Assembly: GCA_903897205.1 (NCBI GenBank)
Contig: CAIUAS010000334.1
Coordinates: 1 to 16,885, forward strand
DNA: 16,885 bases
Source of the DNA: an uncultured Gammaproteobacteria bacterium
GTDB taxonomy: Bacteria > Pseudomonadota > Gammaproteobacteria > CAIUAS01
Direction of reading: 5' to 3'
Shown here: positions 1-7,358 of the stretch, in pieces
How positions within the stretch are numbered: position 1 is the first letter of the stretch
Layout: the number at the start of each line of letters is the position of its first letter
Translations under genes and position numbers: made by a program
The notes under the pieces: generated by a model
The model's database searches: none
The model's input: only the letters and a program-made list of their open reading frames with translations
What the model was told of the DNA's origin: nothing

Positions 1-1658
1 CTAATAATTTAGCACTGCAGCAACAATTAAATGCACATTTAGCCGCTTTATTGACGGAGCCTTTTAAGCCACAACAGTTGAATCAAAATCTTGTCATCAA
101 AACACGTAATTTATTGGCTAATACTCCTGCGCCAGAATTGACTTATGCTATTGTAAAAGCACAGTTAAATACTCACTTAATCAATCCTATTAGCAAAAAC
201 CCCGAACAAACGGCTATATTTAATCAAGTTTTTCAAAATAGCAACGGCAACCTTAATATCAACAGCATTTATACGAATAAACAATTTGCTGATATTTATC
301 TAAATCGCATTTTAACAGTTAGCGTTAGTTTAGCGCGCGGCGATTGGGTCCTAGGCGCATCTACTCGCGCTAATTTAACTACTCATGATTTATCAATATT
401 GGTTGAACAAACTCGCGATTTATATTTAAAAGATTATGCAGCGCAATGGCAGATGTTATTAAATAATACGCAATTAATTCCATGGCAAACGGGAACACAA
501 ATACAATTGGTGCTTGAAAATTTATTGGGTCGACAATCACCCTTAATTCATATTATTAAAGCGGTTAATGATAATACGAACTTACAAGTTTTAACTCAGC
601 ATTCAGCTGATTTTACCAAACAAGATTTACAAGCTATCGATACTAATTTAAGTAGCCAATTTGCTAATTTAAAGGCTTTTAGCCAGAGTTTAGCTGGCAC
701 AAAACCCAGTGGTTTTAGCCAAGTGATTGACCAATTAAAGAACTTACAAGACCTTTTATTGTCGACAACTAAAAACAATGCAGCCAGCAAAGATTTATTT
801 TTAATGGCAAAAGCTCACTTTAAAAACTCAGCTACCAATCATTCGGATCCAATCACACAATTAGCATTTCTGGCTAATAGTGCTCCTGCTCCGTTACAGA
901 GCTGGCTTAATCAAATGGCGAGTAATAGCTGGAAATTGGTATTAAATAATACAGCGCAATATATTAATGCGCAGTGGCAACAACAGATAATCCCGTTCTA
1001 TCAAACCAATTTAATTGGCCGTTATCCTTTAACTAAATCTGCTAGTACGGATATTCCGTTAAATAGCTTTAAATATTTTTTTGGCAACCATGGTTTATTA
1101 ACCAATTTTTTTAATCAATATTTATCACCCTTTATTGATACTAGTCATGCTCAATGGCAATGGCAGTCTCTGGATGGGCAAACGCTTAAATTAGCGACAA
1201 ATGTTTTACCACAACTGGAAAGAGCGGCTATTATTCGAACTATGTTTTTTACTAACAATGATGAACTGAAGGTGCCTTTTAATTTGAAACTCGTCTCTTT
1301 TGAGCCAGGTATTACCCGCTTTTCACTGAAACTAGGTGATAAAATAATATCGGATCAAATTGATCAAACTACCGAACATGCTTTTGTGTGGCCAATCAAT
1401 AACAGCTCCAATGAGGTATCGTTAACCTTTGCCGATCATTTAAATCGTAGTTTTACTACTACCATTCAAGGACCGTGGGCATTTTTCCGATTGTTGGGTA
1501 AAAGTAATTTACAGCAGATGGATAATACTGAACGTTATAACCTTACTTTAGACTATGATGGTAATGCCGTTCGTTATCAATTAAGCACTAACCATATAAT
1601 TAATCCTTTTATTTCTGGAATAATGGAACAATTTCAGTGCCCTGCTGCTTTGCAATAA
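1..1658 (+). CDS. icmF: IcmF (TssM-family) inner-membrane protein, C-terminal part, 5' end outside window
   Basis: The reading frame is open to the left edge; the TTG at 51 is an internal Leu codon, not a start. About 552 residues are visible, against roughly 970 in Legionella IcmF, so the N-terminal membrane segments and nucleotide-binding region lie outside. The visible part is mostly soluble and Asn/Gln-rich. The last ~130 residues match the typical IcmF/TssM ending: a beta-rich stretch, then GPWAFFRLL, then YNLTLDYDGNAVRYQL, and a final NPF...MEQFQCPAAL that closely resembles the conserved NPF...F.CP..L tail. IcmF works with DotU/IcmH to stabilise the Dot/Icm complex in the inner membrane; its relative TssM does a similar job in type VI secretion. 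Context favours the Dot/Icm role: its stop lies 15 bases from the end of icmB, in convergent orientation. A stand-alone T6SS tssM is the alternative, less likely here. Confidence 0.87.
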   Translation, partial: NNLALQQQLNAHLAALLTEPFKPQQLNQNLVIKTRNLLANTPAPELTYAIVKAQLNTHLINPISKNPEQTAIFNQVFQNSNGNLNINSIYTNKQFADIYLNRILTVSVSLARGDWVLGASTRANLTTHDLSILVEQTRDLYLKDYAAQWQMLLNNTQLIPWQTGTQIQLVLENLLGRQSPLIHIIKAVNDNTNLQVLTQHSADFTKQDLQAIDTNLSSQFANLKAFSQSLAGTKPSGFSQVIDQLKNLQDLLLSTTKNNAASKDLFLMAKAHFKNSATNHSDPITQLAFLANSAPAPLQSWLNQMASNSWKLVLNNTAQYINAQWQQQIIPFYQTNLIGRYPLTKSASTDIPLNSFKYFFGNHGLLTNFFNQYLSPFIDTSHAQWQWQSLDGQTLKLATNVLPQLERAAIIRTMFFTNNDELKVPFNLKLVSFEPGITRFSLKLGDKIISDQIDQTTEHAFVWPINNSSNEVSLTFADHLNRSFTTTIQGPWAFFRLLGKSNLQQMDNTERYNLTLDYDGNAVRYQLSTNHIINPFISGIMEQFQCPAALQ

Positions 1659-1673
1659 AGATCGATAAGGTTT

Positions 1674-4600
1674 TTAAGGCAGGCGTTGAAAATCTGGATT
1701 TCTTGAGTATTCTATTAAGATTTGCTCAACGATTTGATCAAGAATACCCAAGCGAGATTCTTCCGTGATCAATCCCTTCTCTTCTTTTAATTCAATTAAA
1801 CGCTTTTCTACCACGCTCTTAATGGAACCAGCAGGCGCTATATTGGCCAATACACGACGTGCTTCAGTTGGCCCCAAACGGCGATAGAGTTTGTTACGAA
1901 TAGTTGCATCTTCTACGGTAGTACTAAAGGCCCATAATTCAATAGGCCCTAAGGTAATCGTTAATAATTGCGTATTCATCCCACTCTTAGTAGCAAATTG
2001 CGCTAAAAAGGTTGCGCCTCCTTCGCGGGGACCATGAACACGGTTACGCAGCGCCGTTTGTGCGGTCGGCGAAAGGCCAAATATTTTGGCAGATTTCTCT
2101 ATCGTTTGAGCGGGGCCTGCATCCATTATATAAACAGAAGTAGCAAACTCTACCATTACTTGATCAAAATCATCCAAAGATTGCGATAATAAAGCAATTT
2201 GTACATTCCATTTACGACCTTCACGCATATCAATAATAACTTGATCACGGACGGCTTTCGCACGTGAGGTACGGTGAAATTCGTCGAACACAATCCGTTT
2301 TGGATCTTCACGTAATTCACTAACGCGATTTTTATGATAATCTCGATATTGTGACGGCATATCGTTAACGTTATCTTCGGTTAAATAGTAATGCCGCGCT
2401 AGAGCATAACGCGCCAACATGTACATAACCGCTGTTTGACGATCAGCGGCATCACCACCGCTTTTTGCGACTTCATCTAAATCGAGAGAAACCACGCGTG
2501 CTTCACCTAAATCGAAGCTTGTGACACGTGATAACACGGGATATTCGCGAACCGCACTGGAAATCATGCGGGCAAATGCATTAATTAAACTCTCGCCCGT
2601 TGGGGCAGTAATTTTGCCATAGAGATCTTCAACAATAGGGGTACGACAAATAGAAGCAGCATCTGCCACTAATGGCATCGCATAACGCTGCGATAAGGTT
2701 GCTTCATGTACAAAGCCTGCAATAAAGAGCGCATCGGTTACTTCCCACCAAGTGGTACGCTGATCTTGTACAAAACCAATTTCTTCTAAAATTCCGTCTA
2801 CAATGGGCTCTACACCCGGTGTATAAGCATAAGGCTTACCACCATCGGCTAAGCTTTTATAAAGTTCATCTACCACTAATCCTGCCATATCAGGAATACC
2901 ATCGTATGGTTTTTCTGCACCTAAAGGCGTTGCAAGCAAGGTCAAGAAGTTAACTATAAAGCTTCGTTCTTGTGGCGTTGGGAAGCGACAACCTAGTTGA
3001 GCGTCAAAAGGATTAATTGAGTAATCAGGCGTCATTCGTAAACGGTGATAAGCTACTAAGTGCCGTTGTTCCAGTGGAAGCGCTTCTTTTAATAAGGAAA
3101 TTAAACCACTACTGGAGGGGCCAATATCGATAATGGCAATGCGTGGCAAACGTTGTAAGCCGCCAGCTAAACATAATGCAAGATTGATCGTATTTGATAA
3201 TACGGACTTACCTGAACCAGGACGCGCATAAATTAAATCAATCCATGTTGTTTGTTCGCTAGAGCCTGGTTGGAATGGCCATGGCTTACCATCTGGCGTG
3301 CGAAATAACAAAGCCCCTGCTTTCCATGGAGAGGCGGGCCTGGTAATGGGTAATAAATAGACGACACTGGATAAAGGCGCAACGGTTGCTGTTGCTACAT
3401 TATTAGTGGTTATCCCTAAAAAACTTGAAACCACACCGGCAAAGGGATCACCCGAAACTTCTGATACGTCACATGAACCCCAACCTTCTATAGCCTTTGC
3501 CAGCTCAGCGGCTCTTGTTCTCAGCAAAGGAAGATTACCTACTGGCGCCCAAGTAACTACGGCAACACGTAGACGAACAACGGCATCATCTGTATTAATG
3601 GCAATATACTTTAAGACGTTATTAGCATCGCTTAACAAACGATTTTCCGCCGATGAAAAGCTTAATATGGTTGCTAACATCGCTTTAAAGCGCATGGATC
3701 GAAGCCCTTCACTTTCAATCATGAAGGAAATTCGCCAAGGAATACGCGCTGCTAATGTGCGTTGAAACAACGCGCCAAACGCTTTTAATTCTTTTGGCAG
3801 CAAATCAATAAACACGCTGGAATAAATTTTATCCCCCACTCGTGCCGTTCTTAAATCTAATATTTCGGCATCACGAGGTAATATTTGCCTTGCCAAGGTA
3901 GGCCATAAGATATCAGAAATATTACCTGTAAAGCTTTTATATTCTTTAACCGGTATCTTATCGCCAGGCAATACAGGACGCCAAGTGCGATCGGTAAATT
4001 CTGGATCAGCAATATTACGCATCTCATAGATAGCATCATGCACTTCTAATAAAGAGGCTGATATATACAAACTTTGTAAATCGTTCATGACGGATCTTAC
4101 AAACGCATCATGCGCGTCGCGTAAATCTGGTATTGCGGCAATAAGCGATTGTGTACGTCTAAATGGAGGTATATTTTTTTCTTTAATTAATTTTAATTTG
4201 TCTTTGTTTGAGCGCTGTAATTGTTCACTGGTTAAACTACTAGGGCGGGTCCATAAAACCAAATAAACACTTTCTGAAGCACAATATTCAGATAAATACT
4301 TAATTCTCTCTTGAAATAAATCATCCAATGTTAAGTTTAATCGTTTACTTGTACGATGGGCTGGCTCTAAAATTTCTTTGATAAGCTCAGAGACGCCCTG
4401 TCTATCATAGTGGAATAAAACCTGTATACCATAACCAGGTCTTGATAAAGCAGTTTGCAATGTTAGCGTTAAACCATCGTGTAAACGCTCAAACTCAGGG
4501 ACACCAATTAATGTGGTTACGCCAATTATTTTAATGATAGAAATCAGTGAACCATCATGCGCTACTAATACGGTTGGACTGTCCGCTGTTTCTATATCGC

Positions 4601-4691
4601 AGTAAGATTCTGTGGTTTGTTTTAAGGAGACGCTGAACCAAGCCAGGAAAGAGTCAATTCCATCTAATATCGAATCTATCCATTTGCCCAT
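1674..4691 (-). CDS. dotO/icmB: DotO/IcmB, VirB4-like ATPase of the Dot/Icm system
   Basis: This is a large cytoplasmic ATPase that powers assembly and transport at the base of the secretion complex, where in Legionella it works with DotB. Numbering from the longer TTG start at 4703, a Walker A motif ARPGSGKS lies at residues 493-500 and a Walker B IVFDEFH at about 804-810, followed by QIALLSQSLDDFD around 835-847, as in VirB4-type ATPases. The N-terminal half is a mixed alpha/beta domain without clear membrane segments. Length (1005-1009 aa) agrees with Legionella IcmB (about 1009). I chose the ATG at 4691 (protein beginning MGKWIDSILDG) over the in-frame TTG at 4703; neither has a strong Shine-Dalgarno sequence, so coupling to icmJ, which ends 32 bases upstream, is plausible. 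It is the last gene of the minus-strand run. Confidence 0.95.
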   Translation of the reverse strand: MGKWIDSILDGIDSFLAWFSVSLKQTTESYCDIETADSPTVLVAHDGSLISIIKIIGVTTLIGVPEFERLHDGLTLTLQTALSRPGYGIQVLFHYDRQGVSELIKEILEPAHRTSKRLNLTLDDLFQERIKYLSEYCASESVYLVLWTRPSSLTSEQLQRSNKDKLKLIKEKNIPPFRRTQSLIAAIPDLRDAHDAFVRSVMNDLQSLYISASLLEVHDAIYEMRNIADPEFTDRTWRPVLPGDKIPVKEYKSFTGNISDILWPTLARQILPRDAEILDLRTARVGDKIYSSVFIDLLPKELKAFGALFQRTLAARIPWRISFMIESEGLRSMRFKAMLATILSFSSAENRLLSDANNVLKYIAINTDDAVVRLRVAVVTWAPVGNLPLLRTRAAELAKAIEGWGSCDVSEVSGDPFAGVVSSFLGITTNNVATATVAPLSSVVYLLPITRPASPWKAGALLFRTPDGKPWPFQPGSSEQTTWIDLIYARPGSGKSVLSNTINLALCLAGGLQRLPRIAIIDIGPSSSGLISLLKEALPLEQRHLVAYHRLRMTPDYSINPFDAQLGCRFPTPQERSFIVNFLTLLATPLGAEKPYDGIPDMAGLVVDELYKSLADGGKPYAYTPGVEPIVDGILEEIGFVQDQRTTWWEVTDALFIAGFVHEATLSQRYAMPLVADAASICRTPIVEDLYGKITAPTGESLINAFARMISSAVREYPVLSRVTSFDLGEARVVSLDLDEVAKSGGDAADRQTAVMYMLARYALARHYYLTEDNVNDMPSQYRDYHKNRVSELREDPKRIVFDEFHRTSRAKAVRDQVIIDMREGRKWNVQIALLSQSLDDFDQVMVEFATSVYIMDAGPAQTIEKSAKIFGLSPTAQTALRNRVHGPREGGATFLAQFATKSGMNTQLLTITLGPIELWAFSTTVEDATIRNKLYRRLGPTEARRVLANIAPAGSIKSVVEKRLIELKEEKGLITEESRLGILDQIVEQILIEYSRNPDFQRLP

Positions 4692-4723
4692 ATGTAATAC
4701 CAAGTTTGAAATATGTAATTAAA

Positions 4724-5338
4724 CTACCCTTCAGCGGCAAGCTCACTTAATGCAGTAGCCGCCCAGCGTTCAATTTGCTCACGAAAACTTGCGCGTGAAG
4801 GTAATAAACGAAGATTTTCTAAAATTTTATCGACATTTCCAGACTCTTTGGCTTTTGATTCAATCAGCAATTGGCCAAATACTGCCGGATTACTACTACC
4901 CTCACCAAATTGTGCTTCTACAGGCTGGGTGCGCATTTTTAAACTTCTATAAATACTTTGGGAGGTGGTTTTATAACCCGTATCGTTAGCTATTGCACAA
5001 AATATCACATGACAAAAACTATCTAAATTATTCTGGGAAATCTCAGGAAGATAAATTAAGTTCCCTCCGCCAAAACCGCCAATTCCAACTGATTCAATAA
5101 AAAAACATTGGGTGCAAAAACAACAAGCTGTCACTAAATTGGACAACTTATTGTTCATATAGTTTTGATCCAGATTTAGTACTTCTTGATAATCTCTTGC
5201 CTGAAAACCACAAAACTGACAAGCATAATTATCACGCCGTAATACTTTCTTACCAAAATTCTGGAAGGCGGTATCCGACTTTCTCGCCGTAAAAGCCCGC
5301 CATCCTTCTGGATTTATATTTAACTTAATTGGGTACAT
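4724..5338 (-). CDS. dotN/icmJ: DotN/IcmJ, zinc-binding subunit of the type IV coupling complex
   Basis: DotN is a cytoplasmic protein that binds the C-terminal part of DotL in the coupling complex (with DotM, IcmS, IcmW and LvgA in Legionella). The 204-residue length fits the family. An HNH-like zinc site is visible: CQFC at residues 40-43 and a second cysteine group CCFCTQC at 72-78, spaced by LNLDQNYMNNKLSNLVTA, which resembles HNH/McrA-type folds. The catalytic His-Asn-His residues of nucleases are not evident, consistent with a structural zinc site. The second half is helical with no membrane segments. The ATG at 5338 lies 10 bases after the icmD stop with no clear ribosome site, so translation is probably coupled to icmD. 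Confidence 0.92.
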   Translation of the reverse strand: MYPIKLNINPEGWRAFTARKSDTAFQNFGKKVLRRDNYACQFCGFQARDYQEVLNLDQNYMNNKLSNLVTACCFCTQCFFIESVGIGGFGGGNLIYLPEISQNNLDSFCHVIFCAIANDTGYKTTSQSIYRSLKMRTQPVEAQFGEGSSNPAVFGQLLIESKAKESGNVDKILENLRLLPSRASFREQIERWAATALSELAAEG

Positions 5339-5348
5339 GGCTATTAAA

Positions 5349-5750
5349 CTAGAATGTGCTTGTACCAGTTACACCACCAGATATCGCGGTTGAACCAAAC
5401 ACTGTTTGACCTGCAATACCGAAAATAGTTGGCAAAAAGATAAGTGCAGCAGCAATGAATAACAATGCAATAGGTGTACCAATTGGAGTCGACTGAGGGT
5501 TATCTTTATGTAATTTAAACTTTAAGATTGAGCCTAAGGCAAACCCCAACCCCGCAATATAAGAACCCGCCGTGATAAGCTTTGCTAATTGACCAAATGA
5601 ATCCGTTACCGTTGTGGCAATATCACCTAGTGTTTGTGCTGCAAAAGCATAGCCCGAATAAAATCCTAACCCTGTAATTGTTAATACCAACGCTGCAAGA
5701 AACCAGCTTTGCCGTTTTCTTACTGGCTTTTGCATATTATTATCTCTCAC
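5349..5750 (-). CDS. dotP/icmD: DotP/IcmD, small inner-membrane Dot/Icm protein
   Basis: This is a 133-residue hydrophobic protein of the Dot/Icm inner-membrane assembly, related in sequence to DotE/IcmC. A hydrophobic segment at about residues 16-37 ending GYAFAAQ may be a signal anchor or a cleaved signal. Two further membrane segments follow, at about 60-77 (ITAGSYIAGLGFALGSILKF) and 92-112. The YIAGLGFALGSILKFKLHKDNPQSTPIGTPI stretch, split here only by its glycines, is the characteristic core of this family. The start is GTG at 5750: an AGAGGAG site lies 8 bases before it, whereas the ATG five codons later (5735) is too far from that site. The 121-base gap upstream is the largest between icmN and icmB after the icmN-icmM gap, so an extra promoter is possible. 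Confidence 0.92.
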   Translation of the reverse strand: MRDNNMQKPVRKRQSWFLAALVLTITGLGFYSGYAFAAQTLGDIATTVTDSFGQLAKLITAGSYIAGLGFALGSILKFKLHKDNPQSTPIGTPIALLFIAAALIFLPTIFGIAGQTVFGSTAISGGVTGTSTF

Positions 5751-5758
5751 GTTAAATA

Positions 5759-5765
5759 CTCCTCT
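5759..5765 (-). promoter_or_regulatory. Ribosome-binding site that fixes the GTG start of icmD
   Basis: Minus-strand AGAGGAG is 8 bases upstream of GTG (5750) and 23 bases upstream of the first ATG (5735). The strong match to the 16S rRNA tail and the ideal spacing favour GTG initiation. Confidence 0.7.
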
Positions 5766-5781
5766 GCTGATTGAAACAAAT

Positions 5782-5808
5782 TAATGATTACTCCTCATTA
5801 CCATTTTA
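5782..5808 (-). promoter_or_regulatory. Candidate promoter element and dyad upstream of icmD
   Basis: The icmC-icmD gap (5751-5871) holds a -10-like TAAAAT at 5803-5808 (minus strand) with no convincing -35. Two bases downstream lies a perfect six-base inverted repeat, TAATGA-GGAGTAA-TCATTA (5782-5800). Both elements are AT-rich and could arise by chance. No terminator-like hairpin with a T run was seen after icmC, so readthrough from upstream is expected as well. Confidence 0.25.
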
Positions 5809-5871
5809 GACTATGGGAAAGATTTCTGCCATTTGTATAAGTGATATTGATGAATCTTTTTAAGCGGCCTA

Positions 5872-6468
5872 CTAACTCATTCCAAGCGTACCTTGTACGA
5901 CATTAATCGTACCTTGAATATTGATGGCTAATAAGCCGCCAATAATATGGGTTAATGCCTTACCAAAACTACTTTGCTGCCCAGGATTAGATAAATGCGT
6001 TAGCATTACCCAACCGCGAATAAATGAAATAAGACCAATTAATGATATAAACCGCAAGAGCGAAAAATAAGCATCTATGCTTAGGGTAGAGTTGGTATCA
6101 TATTGTAAAGGTGAAGTAGAAGTTGCACTAAAAGTAGAGAATAATAAAGTGTCATACATACTCTGAGAAAAAAGTAGCACAGCACCTACTAATAAACAAA
6201 TCAGCGCCCCTTTTAAATTCGCTTGACCAGACATCATGGTACGTCCTTCCCCATAGACCTTTAACATGAATATGCCGCGAAAAACAAAAACAAGCCCAAA
6301 AAGATAAGAGGCCCCTGTGACTAAGCGCCAAAAAGGAGTAATACTGCTACTTAAATTTACGAGCATCTCTTGTATTTGAAGCTTATTGGTTCCACCACAG
6401 CCTACCAACAATAAGCTAACTCCAATTACATAAAGAATATTTAACCTGGACGAGATTTTATTACTCAT
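5872..6468 (-). CDS. dotE/icmC: DotE/IcmC, polytopic inner-membrane Dot/Icm protein
   Basis: This 198-residue membrane protein belongs to the DotE/DotP/DotV group of the Dot/Icm system; the length is close to Legionella IcmC (about 194). Hydrophobic segments are visible at about residues 8-24, 52-70, 86-104, 137-156 and 172-190. Family-like sequence includes PFWRLVTGASYLFGLVFVFR (45-64) and the GQANLKGALICLLVGAVLLF region (81-100), parallel to the second half of DotP. The first segment ends in LLLVGCGG, a good lipobox with Cys24, so the N-terminus might be processed as a lipoprotein signal. The gene starts 11 bases after the icmG stop. No strong ribosome site precedes the ATG, which suggests coupling to icmG. 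Confidence 0.92.
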   Translation of the reverse strand: MSNKISSRLNILYVIGVSLLLVGCGGTNKLQIQEMLVNLSSSITPFWRLVTGASYLFGLVFVFRGIFMLKVYGEGRTMMSGQANLKGALICLLVGAVLLFSQSMYDTLLFSTFSATSTSPLQYDTNSTLSIDAYFSLLRFISLIGLISFIRGWVMLTHLSNPGQQSSFGKALTHIIGGLLAINIQGTINVVQGTLGMS

Positions 6469-6479
6469 ATTTTTTAATC

Positions 6480-7316
6480 TTAACTATCACCAGAACTATA
6501 TCCTATTATAGCACCAGAACTTGTGATTAACGTGCCCTGACTCGGATCAATGACTTCAACTGTTCCATAGCCTGGTAAATTATTACCTAAACTGACTGTT
6601 ATAGTTCCACCGTTTTGAGTGGATAACCAAGCGCGCCCTGGCACCATCGCTTTTATATAATAAACCGCTTTAGGCGCTGCCTGAGCGACGCTATTTGCTT
6701 TCTTCTTAGCAGCTTGCTTTGCGGCTTGTACCGCTTCTTGCTTAACCACTTCAGCAGCTACGGCTTGCAATGAGGTAGTTAGGCTTGATAATTTAGAGTC
6801 CATATTATTTAAGGATGTCTGCAAATCATTTACTTGTGTGCTTAAACGTTCTAAATTACTTTGTTCTGTATTAGCTTGTTGTTCAAGTGTATTTAATCTA
6901 TTGGCTACTGAAGCTGTTGCAATTTGTTCCTGATTACTTGGCATAGCAGCTACTACATTTGTCGCTGCAGGCATAGGAGCGGAAGAGATTGATGTATTTT
7001 CCGATTGTATAGGTTTAGGCATCTGCGTTTGTACCGGAGCAACTATTTTATGACGAGGTGCCCCAGGAGTAAATAAGACGTCCATTATCTTATAGATGCA
7101 AAAAATACCAATAATCACACCGATGGCAATTACAATATTTTTACGTTTTAAATGTTCTAATATATTGGCAGCTTTATTGCTACTTGCTGAACCGCTATCA
7201 AAAGTATTTGTATTAGTGGCGCTTGCTGTTGGAGTAGCATCAAATATAGCTGAACTATCATAATCACTTGGATGATATTCTTCTTCGCCAGATAATTTAT
7301 TTTTGTCAATGTCCAT
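6480..7316 (-). CDS. dotF/icmG: DotF/IcmG, inner-membrane protein with periplasmic coiled coil
   Basis: DotF is a bitopic inner-membrane protein associated with the DotG-DotH core and is reported to influence effector recognition in Legionella. The 278 residues show an acidic, Ser/Thr-rich cytoplasmic N-terminus (1-55), one membrane segment at about 60-82 (KNIVIAIGVIIGIFCIYKIM), a Pro/Ala/Ser linker, and a coiled coil at about 135-205 (NRLNTLEQQ ... LERLSTQVNDLQTSL). A compact beta domain follows at about 218-275 (YYIKAMVPGRAWL ... GTVEVIDPSQGTLITSSGAIIGY). Length and layout match Legionella IcmG (about 269 aa). A GAGG ribosome site lies about 10 bases before the ATG. Confidence 0.93.
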   Translation of the reverse strand: MDIDKNKLSGEEEYHPSDYDSSAIFDATPTASATNTNTFDSGSASSNKAANILEHLKRKNIVIAIGVIIGIFCIYKIMDVLFTPGAPRHKIVAPVQTQMPKPIQSENTSISSAPMPAATNVVAAMPSNQEQIATASVANRLNTLEQQANTEQSNLERLSTQVNDLQTSLNNMDSKLSSLTTSLQAVAAEVVKQEAVQAAKQAAKKKANSVAQAAPKAVYYIKAMVPGRAWLSTQNGGTITVSLGNNLPGYGTVEVIDPSQGTLITSSGAIIGYSSGDS

Positions 7317-7358
7317 TGGTCTAAGCCTCAGTTATACATACTAAACATAAATTTTCAA

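Noticed and set aside
3406..3765. 119-codon ORF on the plus strand inside icmB
   Set aside because: Fully antisense to the conserved ATPase sequence, no recognisable domain; a shadow frame.
5747..5779. Ten-codon leader ORF (TTG start) ending in TGA that overlaps the icmD GTG start
   Set aside because: TTG start, AGGAG 11 bases away, and length too short to tell from chance.
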